Origin: IDS-8 sp964491485
GTDB lineage: Bacteria; Pseudomonadota; Gammaproteobacteria; Steroidobacterales; Woeseiaceae
Direction of reading: 5' to 3'
Assembly: GCA_964491485.1 (NCBI GenBank)
Contig: CAZBGV010000002.1
Span: 1 to 64,000 of the forward strand
Length of the DNA stretch: 64,000 nt
The notes beneath the pieces were generated by a model. It made no database searches. It was not told where the DNA came from and saw only the letters and a program-made list of their open reading frames with translations. Both the position numbers and the translations under genes were made by a program. Below are positions 57,456 to 64,000 of this stretch, piece by piece; positions within the stretch are counted from its first letter, which is position 1, and the number at the start of each line of letters is the position of its first letter.

Positions 57456-58523
57456 TCACAGCTCGCCCCGCACGGCGTTCGCGAACAGCTCCTTCATGTC
57501 GTCCGACATGCCGAACGCGGTGGCGACGATCTGCTTCATCTCCTCACCGGAGGCGTAGTCGAACGGCCTCTGGGTTTTCTCGGAAATGGCCAGGAGCTCC
57601 GGATCGTGCATGGCCTGGTCGAATGCCTCGCGCAGGAAGCGGACCCGCTCCGCCGGTGTGCCGGGCGGAGCGGCGACCGGGCGGCCTACCGCCTGCAGGG
57701 ATTCCCAGGCATTGAGGATGGCTTCGGTACGCTCCGGATTCGACGTGCTGTGCACGAGCTCGTGCACGGTAGGCACATCGGGAAGGTCGGCGCCTCTTTG
57801 CACGCCGCTTTGCAGGATGATCCGCTGGCGATCGCCGGTCACGCTGTCGACCGCGCTTCCCCAGGACCCCCACGTCCCGACGATGTTGCCCCTGAGCATG
57901 GCCTGCTTGATGAACGACGAGCTGTCGAATCCGTGAATGACCTGCAAGTCCATTTCGAAGGCCTGGTTACAGATGACGGCATCGACGTACGTGCTGCCGC
58001 CCAGGCCCGTCGCGCCGATCTTGACCTTGCCGGGGGCCTTTCGCAGATCCTCCAGTGACTCGTACCCGCTGTCCGTCGATACGACGAGGACCCGGCGGTC
58101 CGCGACGATCCGCCCGATGTACTCGAACCTGGACAAGTCGTAACTGGCACCCTTGATGCCGGCGATCTCGTTGGTGACCAGCGCGCTCCCGTTGATCATG
58201 CCGATCGTGAGCCCATCGGGAGCGGACTTGTACAACTCGTTCACGCCGCGCATTCCGCCGGCACCGGCAAGGTTGAGGATGTCTACACGCGCGCCGGTGT
58301 ATTTTTCGAGGTAGGGCGCAAGCAGGCGTGCGTATTCGTCATAGCCGCCGCCCGGGCTGTACGGAATGATCCACTTTATGCTTGCCCGGTCATAGAATGC
58401 GGCGGGTCCCGCCTTGGCTGCTTTGCCGTTCTCGGCAGGCTGGCACGCCCACAGCGCGCCAAGCGCAAGAACCAGGAACATACCGGCCCTCGCCATAGCA
58501 ACCGCCATTGACTTGAATCGCAC
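57456..58523 (-). CDS. tctC: TctC/Bug-type binding lipoprotein of second Tct transporter
   Basis: Solute-binding protein of 355 residues. The N-terminus ends in a lipobox (LGALWACQP), so it is probably a lipoprotein rather than a free periplasmic protein. Bug motifs: WIIPYSPGGGYDEYARLLAPYL, NLAGAGGMRGVNELYKSAPDGLTIG and the late HDPELLAISEKTQRP. First gene of the tctCAB-amidohydrolase operon, reading away from the twin-cupin genes. Confidence 0.88.
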   Translation of the reverse strand: MRFKSMAVAMARAGMFLVLALGALWACQPAENGKAAKAGPAAFYDRASIKWIIPYSPGGGYDEYARLLAPYLEKYTGARVDILNLAGAGGMRGVNELYKSAPDGLTIGMINGSALVTNEIAGIKGASYDLSRFEYIGRIVADRRVLVVSTDSGYESLEDLRKAPGKVKIGATGLGGSTYVDAVICNQAFEMDLQVIHGFDSSSFIKQAMLRGNIVGTWGSWGSAVDSVTGDRQRIILQSGVQRGADLPDVPTVHELVHSTSNPERTEAILNAWESLQAVGRPVAAPPGTPAERVRFLREAFDQAMHDPELLAISEKTQRPFDYASGEEMKQIVATAFGMSDDMKELFANAVRGEL

Positions 58524-58878
58524 CTGACCTTCCCCCGGGTGACGACGAACTGAACGAGGCGCGCCGTTTGTCGTAAGAGCCTGCTGTTTAGAAGGCTTTA
58601 ATCTTGGCGATCGATTATTCGGATTTATCTTGCGACTGTCAAAGCTCTGCGGACGACAAAGTGATATCGATTGAAATCATCGTCAACGACTCGAACTTGC
58701 CGTACGCAAACATTCACATACGGCACTCCGAATTTGTTACGCCGGCAACTGTGATTGTGCACGTGTGCAGAGACGTTGGCGTTACGCATGCGGGCGCGCC
58801 GCGCGCAGATCCCCATCGGCCGCACCTTCTGCTATTCTGGCGGTTGCATTCGATCACAACGTCGACTCGAGACACGCG
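58524..58878. other. Divergent intergenic region between tctC and the twin cupins
   Basis: The 355 bp are more AT-rich than coding DNA and contain no supported gene; short frames across it have no family features. It must hold promoters for both directions. Arms tttgtcgt (58567-58574) and acgacaaa (58653-58660) are perfectly inverted but 78 bp apart. A string cgttggcgttacgc (58774-58787) resembles part of the palindrome at 27010-27030. Confidence 0.45.
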
Positions 58879-59472
58879 ATGACCGATCCTGCGCGCGACG
58901 AACCCGGCGGGGAGAGGCCCGGGACCTACCACAGCAAGAAGGACCGGATATTCGTTCGGGCGATCCAGGGTGCCTACAACCTGGGCGAGGAACTGCAGCG
59001 CCTGCGCTCAATGCCGCGCGTGCGCAAGGCGAAGAACATCCGGTTCATCGACGGCCCGCAGACGTACAGCCGCCATTATGTCGAGCCCAAAGACGGCATG
59101 ACGCAGACATTTCACCTGCACCTCGAAGAGTACGCCCCGGGAGGAAAGTCGCAGAAGCACGGCCACGTCAACGAGGCGGCGTTCTACATCCTCGATGGCG
59201 AGGGCTACGAGATCCATGACGGCGTGCGCTACGAGTGGAAGGCGGGCGACATCGCGATAGTGCACAACAACTGCGTGCACCAGCATTTCAACGCCAGCAA
59301 GACCAGGCCCGCGCGCGCCCTGGTGATCAAGACCAAGCCGATGTTCATGTTCATGAACATGCTGTTCCAGAAGCAGGTCGAGCCCCGCCCGGGCACGCCC
59401 GCTCCGGGCGCCGAAAGTTTCAGCGCCCGCGAGCAGGAAGAAGATTTCAATCACCCGAAGGAAGGATATTGA
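58879..59472 (+). CDS. Cupin-domain protein A of a tandem pair
   Basis: Single-cupin protein of 197 residues without signal peptide. Motif 1 is SQKHGHVNEAAFYILDGEGYEIHDG (split: KHGHVNEAAFYILDGEG) with H-x-H and Glu; motif 2 is DIAIVHNNCVHQHFNA with the last His. All four metal ligands are present. An N-terminal extension of about 60 residues precedes the barrel. Its gene is immediately followed by a second, homologous cupin whose ribosome site lies in the end of this gene. Such pairs could form a heteromeric dioxygenase or isomerase. The aromatic-acid context is suggestive; the reaction is unknown. Confidence 0.8.
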   Translation: MTDPARDEPGGERPGTYHSKKDRIFVRAIQGAYNLGEELQRLRSMPRVRKAKNIRFIDGPQTYSRHYVEPKDGMTQTFHLHLEEYAPGGKSQKHGHVNEAAFYILDGEGYEIHDGVRYEWKAGDIAIVHNNCVHQHFNASKTRPARALVIKTKPMFMFMNMLFQKQVEPRPGTPAPGAESFSAREQEEDFNHPKEGY

Positions 59473-59474
59473 GC

Positions 59475-60074
59475 ATGGCCTGGGGTGAAACGTCCGTCTG
59501 GCTCGAGGGATCCCGCAATGATCCGCTGTACCAGAACACACTCGACGATGCGGAATCCGCGCCGCGGCGGAATGCACGGAGAAAGAAGATCCTGACGCCG
59601 GCCGACATGCCCTGGGAGATGTCCCGGCAGGGCATACTGAAGCACCTGATCAACGAGCAGATGAATACACGGATGGAGACGGTCGACGCTTACATGCAGG
59701 TCATTCCGCCCGGCAGCCGCTCCGGGAAACACCGGCATCTCGCCGAGGAGTGCCTGTATGTGCTGGAAGGCAAGGGCTACGACCTGCACCAGGACTGCGA
59801 CGTCGAGATTACGGACGACTTCCACTGGACGCCGCAGGATACCGTGCAGCGGTTCGACTGGGAGGCCGGCGACGTGATCTACGTGCCGCCGAACACGATC
59901 CACCAGCACTTCAATGCCGACCCCGAACGGCCCGCCCGGCTCATTTCCTCGATCAACCGGATCTTCAAGCACTGCGGGCTGAACGATCTCGAGCAGCTCG
60001 AGGACGCGCCCGAATACCGGCCGGGAATCGAGCTTACCCCGGCATACGTCCGTTCACTCCTGCGGACCGAATAG
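59475..60074 (+). CDS. Cupin-domain protein B of a tandem pair
   Basis: Single-cupin protein of 199 residues; ATG 2 bp after the previous stop with AAGGATATTGAGC upstream. Motif 1: SGKHRHLAEECLYVLEGKGYD; motif 2: GDVIYVPPNTIHQHFNADPERPARL, which parallels NNCVHQHFNASKTRPARAL of cupin A, so the two genes derive from one ancestor. The metal ligands are intact. An acidic insertion (QDCDVEITDDFHWTPQDTVQRFDW) separates the motifs. Co-translation suggests a heteromer with fixed stoichiometry. Function inferred only as a metal-dependent cupin enzyme. Confidence 0.8.
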   Translation: MAWGETSVWLEGSRNDPLYQNTLDDAESAPRRNARRKKILTPADMPWEMSRQGILKHLINEQMNTRMETVDAYMQVIPPGSRSGKHRHLAEECLYVLEGKGYDLHQDCDVEITDDFHWTPQDTVQRFDWEAGDVIYVPPNTIHQHFNADPERPARLISSINRIFKHCGLNDLEQLEDAPEYRPGIELTPAYVRSLLRTE

Positions 60075-60159
60075 CACCTCGTCACACCGGCCCGGAAGCA
60101 CATCGATCGTCCCGCCCGGCAGCCTCGGCGTCGGTCGCTACCCCACTCTTCGCAAGGCT

Positions 60160-61509
60160 TCAGTCGGCAAACCTGTCATTGATCCACGTTGCTACGTAAT
60201 CGAAGTCATTCTTGACTGCATTGTCGTAGCGACCATCGTACGGCCGCCCGTCCGGCATGCAGGCGCTGCAGGGAGTGCCGCCGTGAACGGCGCCTTCTAT
60301 GGCGATGAAGTCCTTGTCCGAGCTCGCGGCATTCTCGTAGATGAGCTCGCTGTTGCGGAGGAAATAGTGCCCGGTCATCGCAGCCACGAGAACCGGCACG
60401 GAGATTTCCCTTACGTTGCAGATCGTGGAGTTGTTGCTCGAGCACCATTCGATTCCGGTGAGCGAGTTCGTGGAGCGAATCGCGCGGACGCTCAGGAAAG
60501 ACTCCAGCGAAAGGAACCGCGAACCGGACCAGAACCCTTCGGTCATCTCAGGTGTCAGGTTGGCGGGACGGACACTCTCGACCACACAGCAGTCTTCGAT
60601 GGTTCCGTCATTCTTGAGCAGTTTCCGTGGCTTCTCCGTACTGTGGTGAATGCTCAGGTCCAGGCGCCAAAGGCGGGCTCCGTCCCCCATCGGCACGATG
60701 AACGGACCGTCGTCCGGATATCTGTATGTCCCCTCTTCAATCTGCTTCATCCTTTCCAGCGCAATGTCGATCAGCGCATTCATTCGCTTCGACTGCGCCT
60801 CGAAGTAGCTGGCTTTGAATTCGTCGGTAAAGGTCGTCTTGCCTTCTTTATATCCGTTATCGGGATTGAAAGGATCCAGCCTGGGATCGATGACGGGTTC
60901 CGCATTCTTGTCGAGAATCGCCCGGTCGTTGGTCACCGCGGGGTTGAGGCTCCTCAGTGAATTGATTCCATTGCCGAGGTGCGCATCCCAGAAGATGATA
61001 CCGTCGGCAGGAGGCAAGCCTTCCAGCTTGTCCGAGCACTTGACCAGCCGTTGCGGATCCTGGCACAGCGAGACACCGTTCTCTGCCACGGCCTGGTAGA
61101 ACGCCATGGTAGGCCCGCCGCCGCTATGGGCGATCAGCAGCACGGTCTCGATTCCCGGCAGGCTGCGCAGGTACTCCACCCCTTGCTTTACGTCCAGGGC
61201 GTTGTTGTCCCACGGAGTACACAATGCTTCGTTGTTGAAGCACCGGGAGTTCATTCCGAACGCCACAATGCCTCGTTTGGGCAGCTCCCTGGTGGAAATG
61301 TGCGACATGAAGTTCGAATCGCGGTGCATGGCCAGGACGGCGACGCTTGGATGAGGAAACCGCTCGGGGTCGGGATAATAGAGCGCACCCATGGTCGCGC
61401 TGGGCGAGAATTGCACGAATTGGGGCGGCGGGGGCGCTGCAGGCGCCCTTGAAACCGCCATGACGAGAACGAGGCAACAAGCAATCCTGACGGCTTCGTT
61501 CGCTTTCAT
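60160..61509 (-). CDS. Exported alpha/beta hydrolase
   Basis: Protein of 449 residues with a signal peptide (IACCLVLVMAVSRAPAAP). The alpha/beta hydrolase core is seen in VAVLAMHRDSNFMSH, LLIAHSGGGPTMAFY (nucleophile Ser near residue 130, in A-H-S-G-G) and, at the end, FIAIEGAVHGGTPC with the catalytic His. A large lid region of about 200 residues separates the elbow from the His and contains several Cys (SDK, CCVVES, CSSNNSTIC) that may form disulfides. Probably a periplasmic or outer-surface esterase. It is 48 bp downstream of another exported hydrolase and a TonB receptor on the same strand, pointing to ester hydrolysis linked to uptake. Confidence 0.78.
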   Translation of the reverse strand: MKANEAVRIACCLVLVMAVSRAPAAPPPPQFVQFSPSATMGALYYPDPERFPHPSVAVLAMHRDSNFMSHISTRELPKRGIVAFGMNSRCFNNEALCTPWDNNALDVKQGVEYLRSLPGIETVLLIAHSGGGPTMAFYQAVAENGVSLCQDPQRLVKCSDKLEGLPPADGIIFWDAHLGNGINSLRSLNPAVTNDRAILDKNAEPVIDPRLDPFNPDNGYKEGKTTFTDEFKASYFEAQSKRMNALIDIALERMKQIEEGTYRYPDDGPFIVPMGDGARLWRLDLSIHHSTEKPRKLLKNDGTIEDCCVVESVRPANLTPEMTEGFWSGSRFLSLESFLSVRAIRSTNSLTGIEWCSSNNSTICNVREISVPVLVAAMTGHYFLRNSELIYENAASSDKDFIAIEGAVHGGTPCSACMPDGRPYDGRYDNAVKNDFDYVATWINDRFAD

Positions 61510-61557
61510 CGTGTTATCCCCCTTTGAGTTGCCGGCCCCGCGGCGTCCGTGCCTCGC

Positions 61558-63231
61558 TCAATCGGTCGACGGCGTCAGATCCTCCACCTGTGCCTGCTGA
61601 ACATACTTGTCGACCGTGGCCTGGCTGAAAAAGCCATCTTTCTGCAACCGGGTCGCCGCCTCCCGGATACACTGCACATACCGTTCCCGGGTGAGGTGCT
61701 CCCCGGGGTTGAGCAGGCCGAGGCGTTGCCACGCCTGGCTCGACGTCTCGCGGAAGTCCCAAACCGCGTTCCGGTTCATGTCGACAAAGACGTTGGTCTC
61801 GTCCAGCGGCTCAACCCCTTCGCCGGTGAACGCCGCGAATGCAGTCGTGCCGGCGCCCATCTTCGGATACGGATAGAACACTCCGAGAGGACAGGCGACC
61901 TCCGGATACTGGATTGCCGCGTTCTCGATCTGACCGTCGCCGTCTGCATCACCGATGGGGGCCCAGTTCGACCTCGACGGTGCCGGCTCCCCGGTGCCTT
62001 CCACCAGCGCATCGAGCATGTCGATGGCTCCGTCGATCACCAAGGAAACATCGAGCACGCGCATTTTGCCGTGACGATTGTCGGGCGGGAACTTCTCACC
62101 GCCGTTGTGACTCATCTGCTCGATTTCGTACATACGGAACTTGGAGCCGAGCCCCTTGTTCATCAGGATCTTCGCGTTATTGCGCTTGTTCGCAACGTAG
62201 GAATTGGAAACCCAGTCGGGCCGCTCCGGCGCACGAACCCATACCTTGTTGTACATCGTGTGGACGAGCTCTATCTGCGGCCTGAACGCCGACTTTTCCG
62301 CGTCAGTGGCGAACAGAACGTCCTTGCCGTTTTTCATGAGCACCGGCAGCCACAGACCGGTTGCCGAGTCGTCGAGCAGGAAGCCGTCGAATACGGGATT
62401 GCCCCGAGCATCCGCGTTCAGGCCGGGCGTGTAGTTCAGGCTGCGCCCGATACGCGCTCCCGCGGAATGACCGTACAGGTAGGTTCGGCCCGGCGCCTTC
62501 CCGAGCCGCTTGCGCAGAACGGCTTCGGCAACGGCGGCAAAGTCCTTGATGATGGATGACGTATCGTTGAAGGCGGCCCAGTCCACCACGGTATCGTCAT
62601 CGAGCGTCGCAACCAGTTCACCAACGTCCTGTTCGCTGGTGCGGTTGGTGACGGCAAGTGCGTAGCCCTTCGACAGCATGACCCGGTGAATCTTGTCGAA
62701 CGGCGCCATCGGATCGTCTTTGTCGTAATAGCGGTCCCATATCTTCAGGCTGCCGTTGCGGAATGACCGGCCCCTGCCGTGCGCCGTGACCCACAACTTG
62801 CCGTTCCAATCGGCTTTCGACTTCGGGTACATCAGCAGCACGGCCGTACCCCTCAGGCGCTCGTAGTGCACGACCGCGAGGCGGCGCTCGCCCGGGGTTC
62901 CAGCCTGCTTGAAGGTGAGGTCCGGCCCGTTGGTCACGTACTCGTGATACGGGCCTTCCATCTTGACGTATCCCTCCGCCGTGCCATTCAGCCCCAGATC
63001 GACACGGACGAAGGTACGGCCGGCGTACGCGACTTCCGCCTGCTGCATCAGGCAGGACTCCGGGCCGACTTCCTGGCCCGATACCGACCTGCGCTCCGGC
63101 AGGAAGTTGTCGCATGATGCGTACCGGTCGGCAGCGCCGGCATCGTTGCCGAAAGCCCAGAGCGCCGCGAAGGCCAGGCACAAGGCTCTGGCTTGCATTG
63201 TGTGCGATCGCGGTAACCTGTTCATCTTCAT
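61558..63231 (-). CDS. Exported alpha/beta hydrolase, tannase/feruloyl-esterase-like layout
   Basis: Protein of 557 residues; ATG after AAGGAGCAGAAC. The signal peptide ends near NDAGAADR. The core contains VAVVHYERLRG..., LWVTAHGRGRSF, a nucleophile elbow TYLYGHSAGARIGR (G-H-S-A-G, near residue 250), and IEQMSHNGGE with a likely catalytic His near 395. A C-terminal part with NVFVDMNRNAVWDFRE is Ca-site-like. The long N-terminal domain (TAEGYVKMEGPYHEYVT) suggests a dedicated polymer or aromatic ester binder. It lies 61 bp after the truncated TonB receptor. Substrate (plant ester, tannin) is a guess from length and context. Confidence 0.75.
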   Translation of the reverse strand: MKMNRLPRSHTMQARALCLAFAALWAFGNDAGAADRYASCDNFLPERRSVSGQEVGPESCLMQQAEVAYAGRTFVRVDLGLNGTAEGYVKMEGPYHEYVTNGPDLTFKQAGTPGERRLAVVHYERLRGTAVLLMYPKSKADWNGKLWVTAHGRGRSFRNGSLKIWDRYYDKDDPMAPFDKIHRVMLSKGYALAVTNRTSEQDVGELVATLDDDTVVDWAAFNDTSSIIKDFAAVAEAVLRKRLGKAPGRTYLYGHSAGARIGRSLNYTPGLNADARGNPVFDGFLLDDSATGLWLPVLMKNGKDVLFATDAEKSAFRPQIELVHTMYNKVWVRAPERPDWVSNSYVANKRNNAKILMNKGLGSKFRMYEIEQMSHNGGEKFPPDNRHGKMRVLDVSLVIDGAIDMLDALVEGTGEPAPSRSNWAPIGDADGDGQIENAAIQYPEVACPLGVFYPYPKMGAGTTAFAAFTGEGVEPLDETNVFVDMNRNAVWDFRETSSQAWQRLGLLNPGEHLTRERYVQCIREAATRLQKDGFFSQATVDKYVQQAQVEDLTPSTD

Positions 63232-63292
63232 GTTCTGCTCCTTACCGCCGATCCCGCGGCAGCACGCGGTGCTGCCGCGGGTTGTCATCCTG

Positions 63293-64000
63293 CTAACGAT
63301 AGTTGTAGCGGAAGGTCACGCCGTAGCTCGCGAAATCCGACGACGTCACGAGCACGCTTTGGAATCCTTCCGGAAGCAAGTCGTTTTCCGGGTGATACGT
63401 AGGCGAGGGTTCGAGAAGATTCCGGCCCCAGGCCGAGATGCTCCAGGTACCGTCCTGCGGCCCGAATCCGATCAGCAGGTTCAGGTCTCCGTGCGTCCCG
63501 AGGATATCGGTTTCGTGGAACCCGACACCGGGATCGTCAGAGATGTAACCCTTGGCGTCGAAGTCCAGCTGGTAGCTGCCCAGCACGGGGATCGAGTAGT
63601 TAGCGCCCAATACGAATTTCCAGTCCGGGACGCCGTCCACGTCTTCACCCGTCTTGTCCTGCCGGCCGGTCTCGGGATCGCAGCCCGACTCCTCGAAGAA
63701 CTTGCGTTCGGCGAAGGTACAGCCCGCGAAGGGGAAAAAGGTCCACTTGCCCTCCATGAGGGCGCCCCCGAGATTCACGGTCAGGCGCTCGTTCACGAGG
63801 ACGGTGGTGCTGAATTCCGCGCCCCTTACCCGCTGTCCGCCGGCATTCGCATTGATGGACTCGTCCAGGATGAGTCCCGTCGGGATAGCGATCTGCAGGT
63901 CCTGAAATTCCGTATTGAACAACGTCAGGTCATAGCGCGCCCGGCGGTCCCAGAGCTCTCCCTTGACCCCGACCTCGGCAGACCAGGCGGTTTCCTTCTC
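63293..64000 (-). CDS. TonB-dependent receptor, C-terminal part only (5' end beyond window)
   Basis: The last 235 residues of an outer-membrane receptor; the frame is open to the window edge, so the N-terminus is outside. The visible barrel part EVGVKGELWDRRARYDLTLFNTEFQDLQ closely parallels the segment near residue 650 of the receptor at 24119-26908 (ELGSKGRLWDDRIRYDVTFFHTVFSDLQ). It ends ASYGVTFRYNYR, with Arg last instead of the usual aromatic residue. Upstream of two exported hydrolases on the same strand, it is probably the uptake component of that esterase locus. Confidence 0.9.
   Translation of the reverse strand, partial: EKETAWSAEVGVKGELWDRRARYDLTLFNTEFQDLQIAIPTGLILDESINANAGGQRVRGAEFSTTVLVNERLTVNLGGALMEGKWTFFPFAGCTFAERKFFEESGCDPETGRQDKTGEDVDGVPDWKFVLGANYSIPVLGSYQLDFDAKGYISDDPGVGFHETDILGTHGDLNLLIGFGPQDGTWSISAWGRNLLEPSPTYHPENDLLPEGFQSVLVTSSDFASYGVTFRYNYR

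Noticed and set aside
58604..58882. Small frames in the divergent region before the twin cupins
   Set aside because: No ribosome site and no similarity to anything recognised; opposite frames of similar length overlap in AT-rich promoter DNA.
1..64000. tRNA, rRNA, CRISPR array, riboswitch
   Set aside because: No cloverleaf, no rRNA-like sequence, no regularly spaced direct repeats and no riboswitch core that I recognise.

Overview
The window is high-GC DNA packed with genes. It has the hallmarks of a free-living, biopolymer- and aromatic-degrading gammaproteobacterium: five TonB-dependent receptors, many exported hydrolases, two tripartite tricarboxylate (Tct) transporters, and REP-like palindromes of the type (gtaggagcccgccatgcgggcgaccg) common between genes in Pseudomonas/Xanthomonas-type genomes. 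No rRNA, tRNA, CRISPR array, transposase or phage gene was seen. The lineage call is inference; a family such as Steroidobacteraceae or a relative would fit but is not shown.

Left part (1-19.5 kb). A truncated GH28 pectinase-like gene faces a lipoprotein alkaline phosphatase. A leftward gene run (8767 to 2166) carries a class III aminotransferase, a beta-keto acid cleavage enzyme (BKACE/DUF849), a diamine-acetyltransferase-like GNAT, an acetylpolyamine-aminohydrolase-like HDAC-family deacetylase, a sodium/solute symporter, a group IV PLP decarboxylase and the phosphatase. Four of these enzymes match, step for step, the acetylated beta-lysine route to GABA (acetylate, transaminate, cleave the 3-keto acid, deacetylate). 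This is the most interesting candidate system. It is followed by a REP/large-hairpin block, an MFS carrier, an amidohydrolase whose start lies in a REP pair, a TPR-sulfotransferase, a TonB receptor with a strong terminator, and a TolB-propeller/CehA-type hydrolase.

Middle (19.5-33 kb). Two TonB receptors flank an exported double-cupin protein and an orphan solute-binding protein. Next is a leftward operon with the gene order of mxaR-S-A-C-K-L (MoxR ATPase, DUF58, MxaA-like, VWA, MxaK-like, VWA), the assembly/activation set of PQQ methanol dehydrogenase, but with no dehydrogenase gene here.

Right part (33.4-64 kb). An aromatic-acid catabolic island: two fumarylacetoacetate-hydrolase-fold enzymes, a gentisate-dioxygenase-like cupin, two alpha/beta hydrolases, two unrelated types of dihydroxyphthalate-decarboxylase-like protein side by side, a MarR-tctCAB operon with a perfect 16-bp palindrome, a GntR regulator, a PanB homologue, a phthalate 4,5-dioxygenase-type Rieske oxygenase, ligJ and ligK of the protocatechuate/gallate 4,5-cleavage pathway, and a zinc alcohol dehydrogenase. 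The extradiol dioxygenase, ligC and ligI are not in the window. Beyond it lie a probable copper-type TonB receptor with a His-rich DUF2946 partner, a second tctCAB operon with an amidohydrolase lacking its metal-binding HxH motif, twin cupins, two exported alpha/beta hydrolases and a truncated TonB receptor. Together these suggest outer-membrane uptake of aromatic esters or acids, ester hydrolysis, inner-membrane Tct import, ring oxidation and aldol cleavage to central metabolites.
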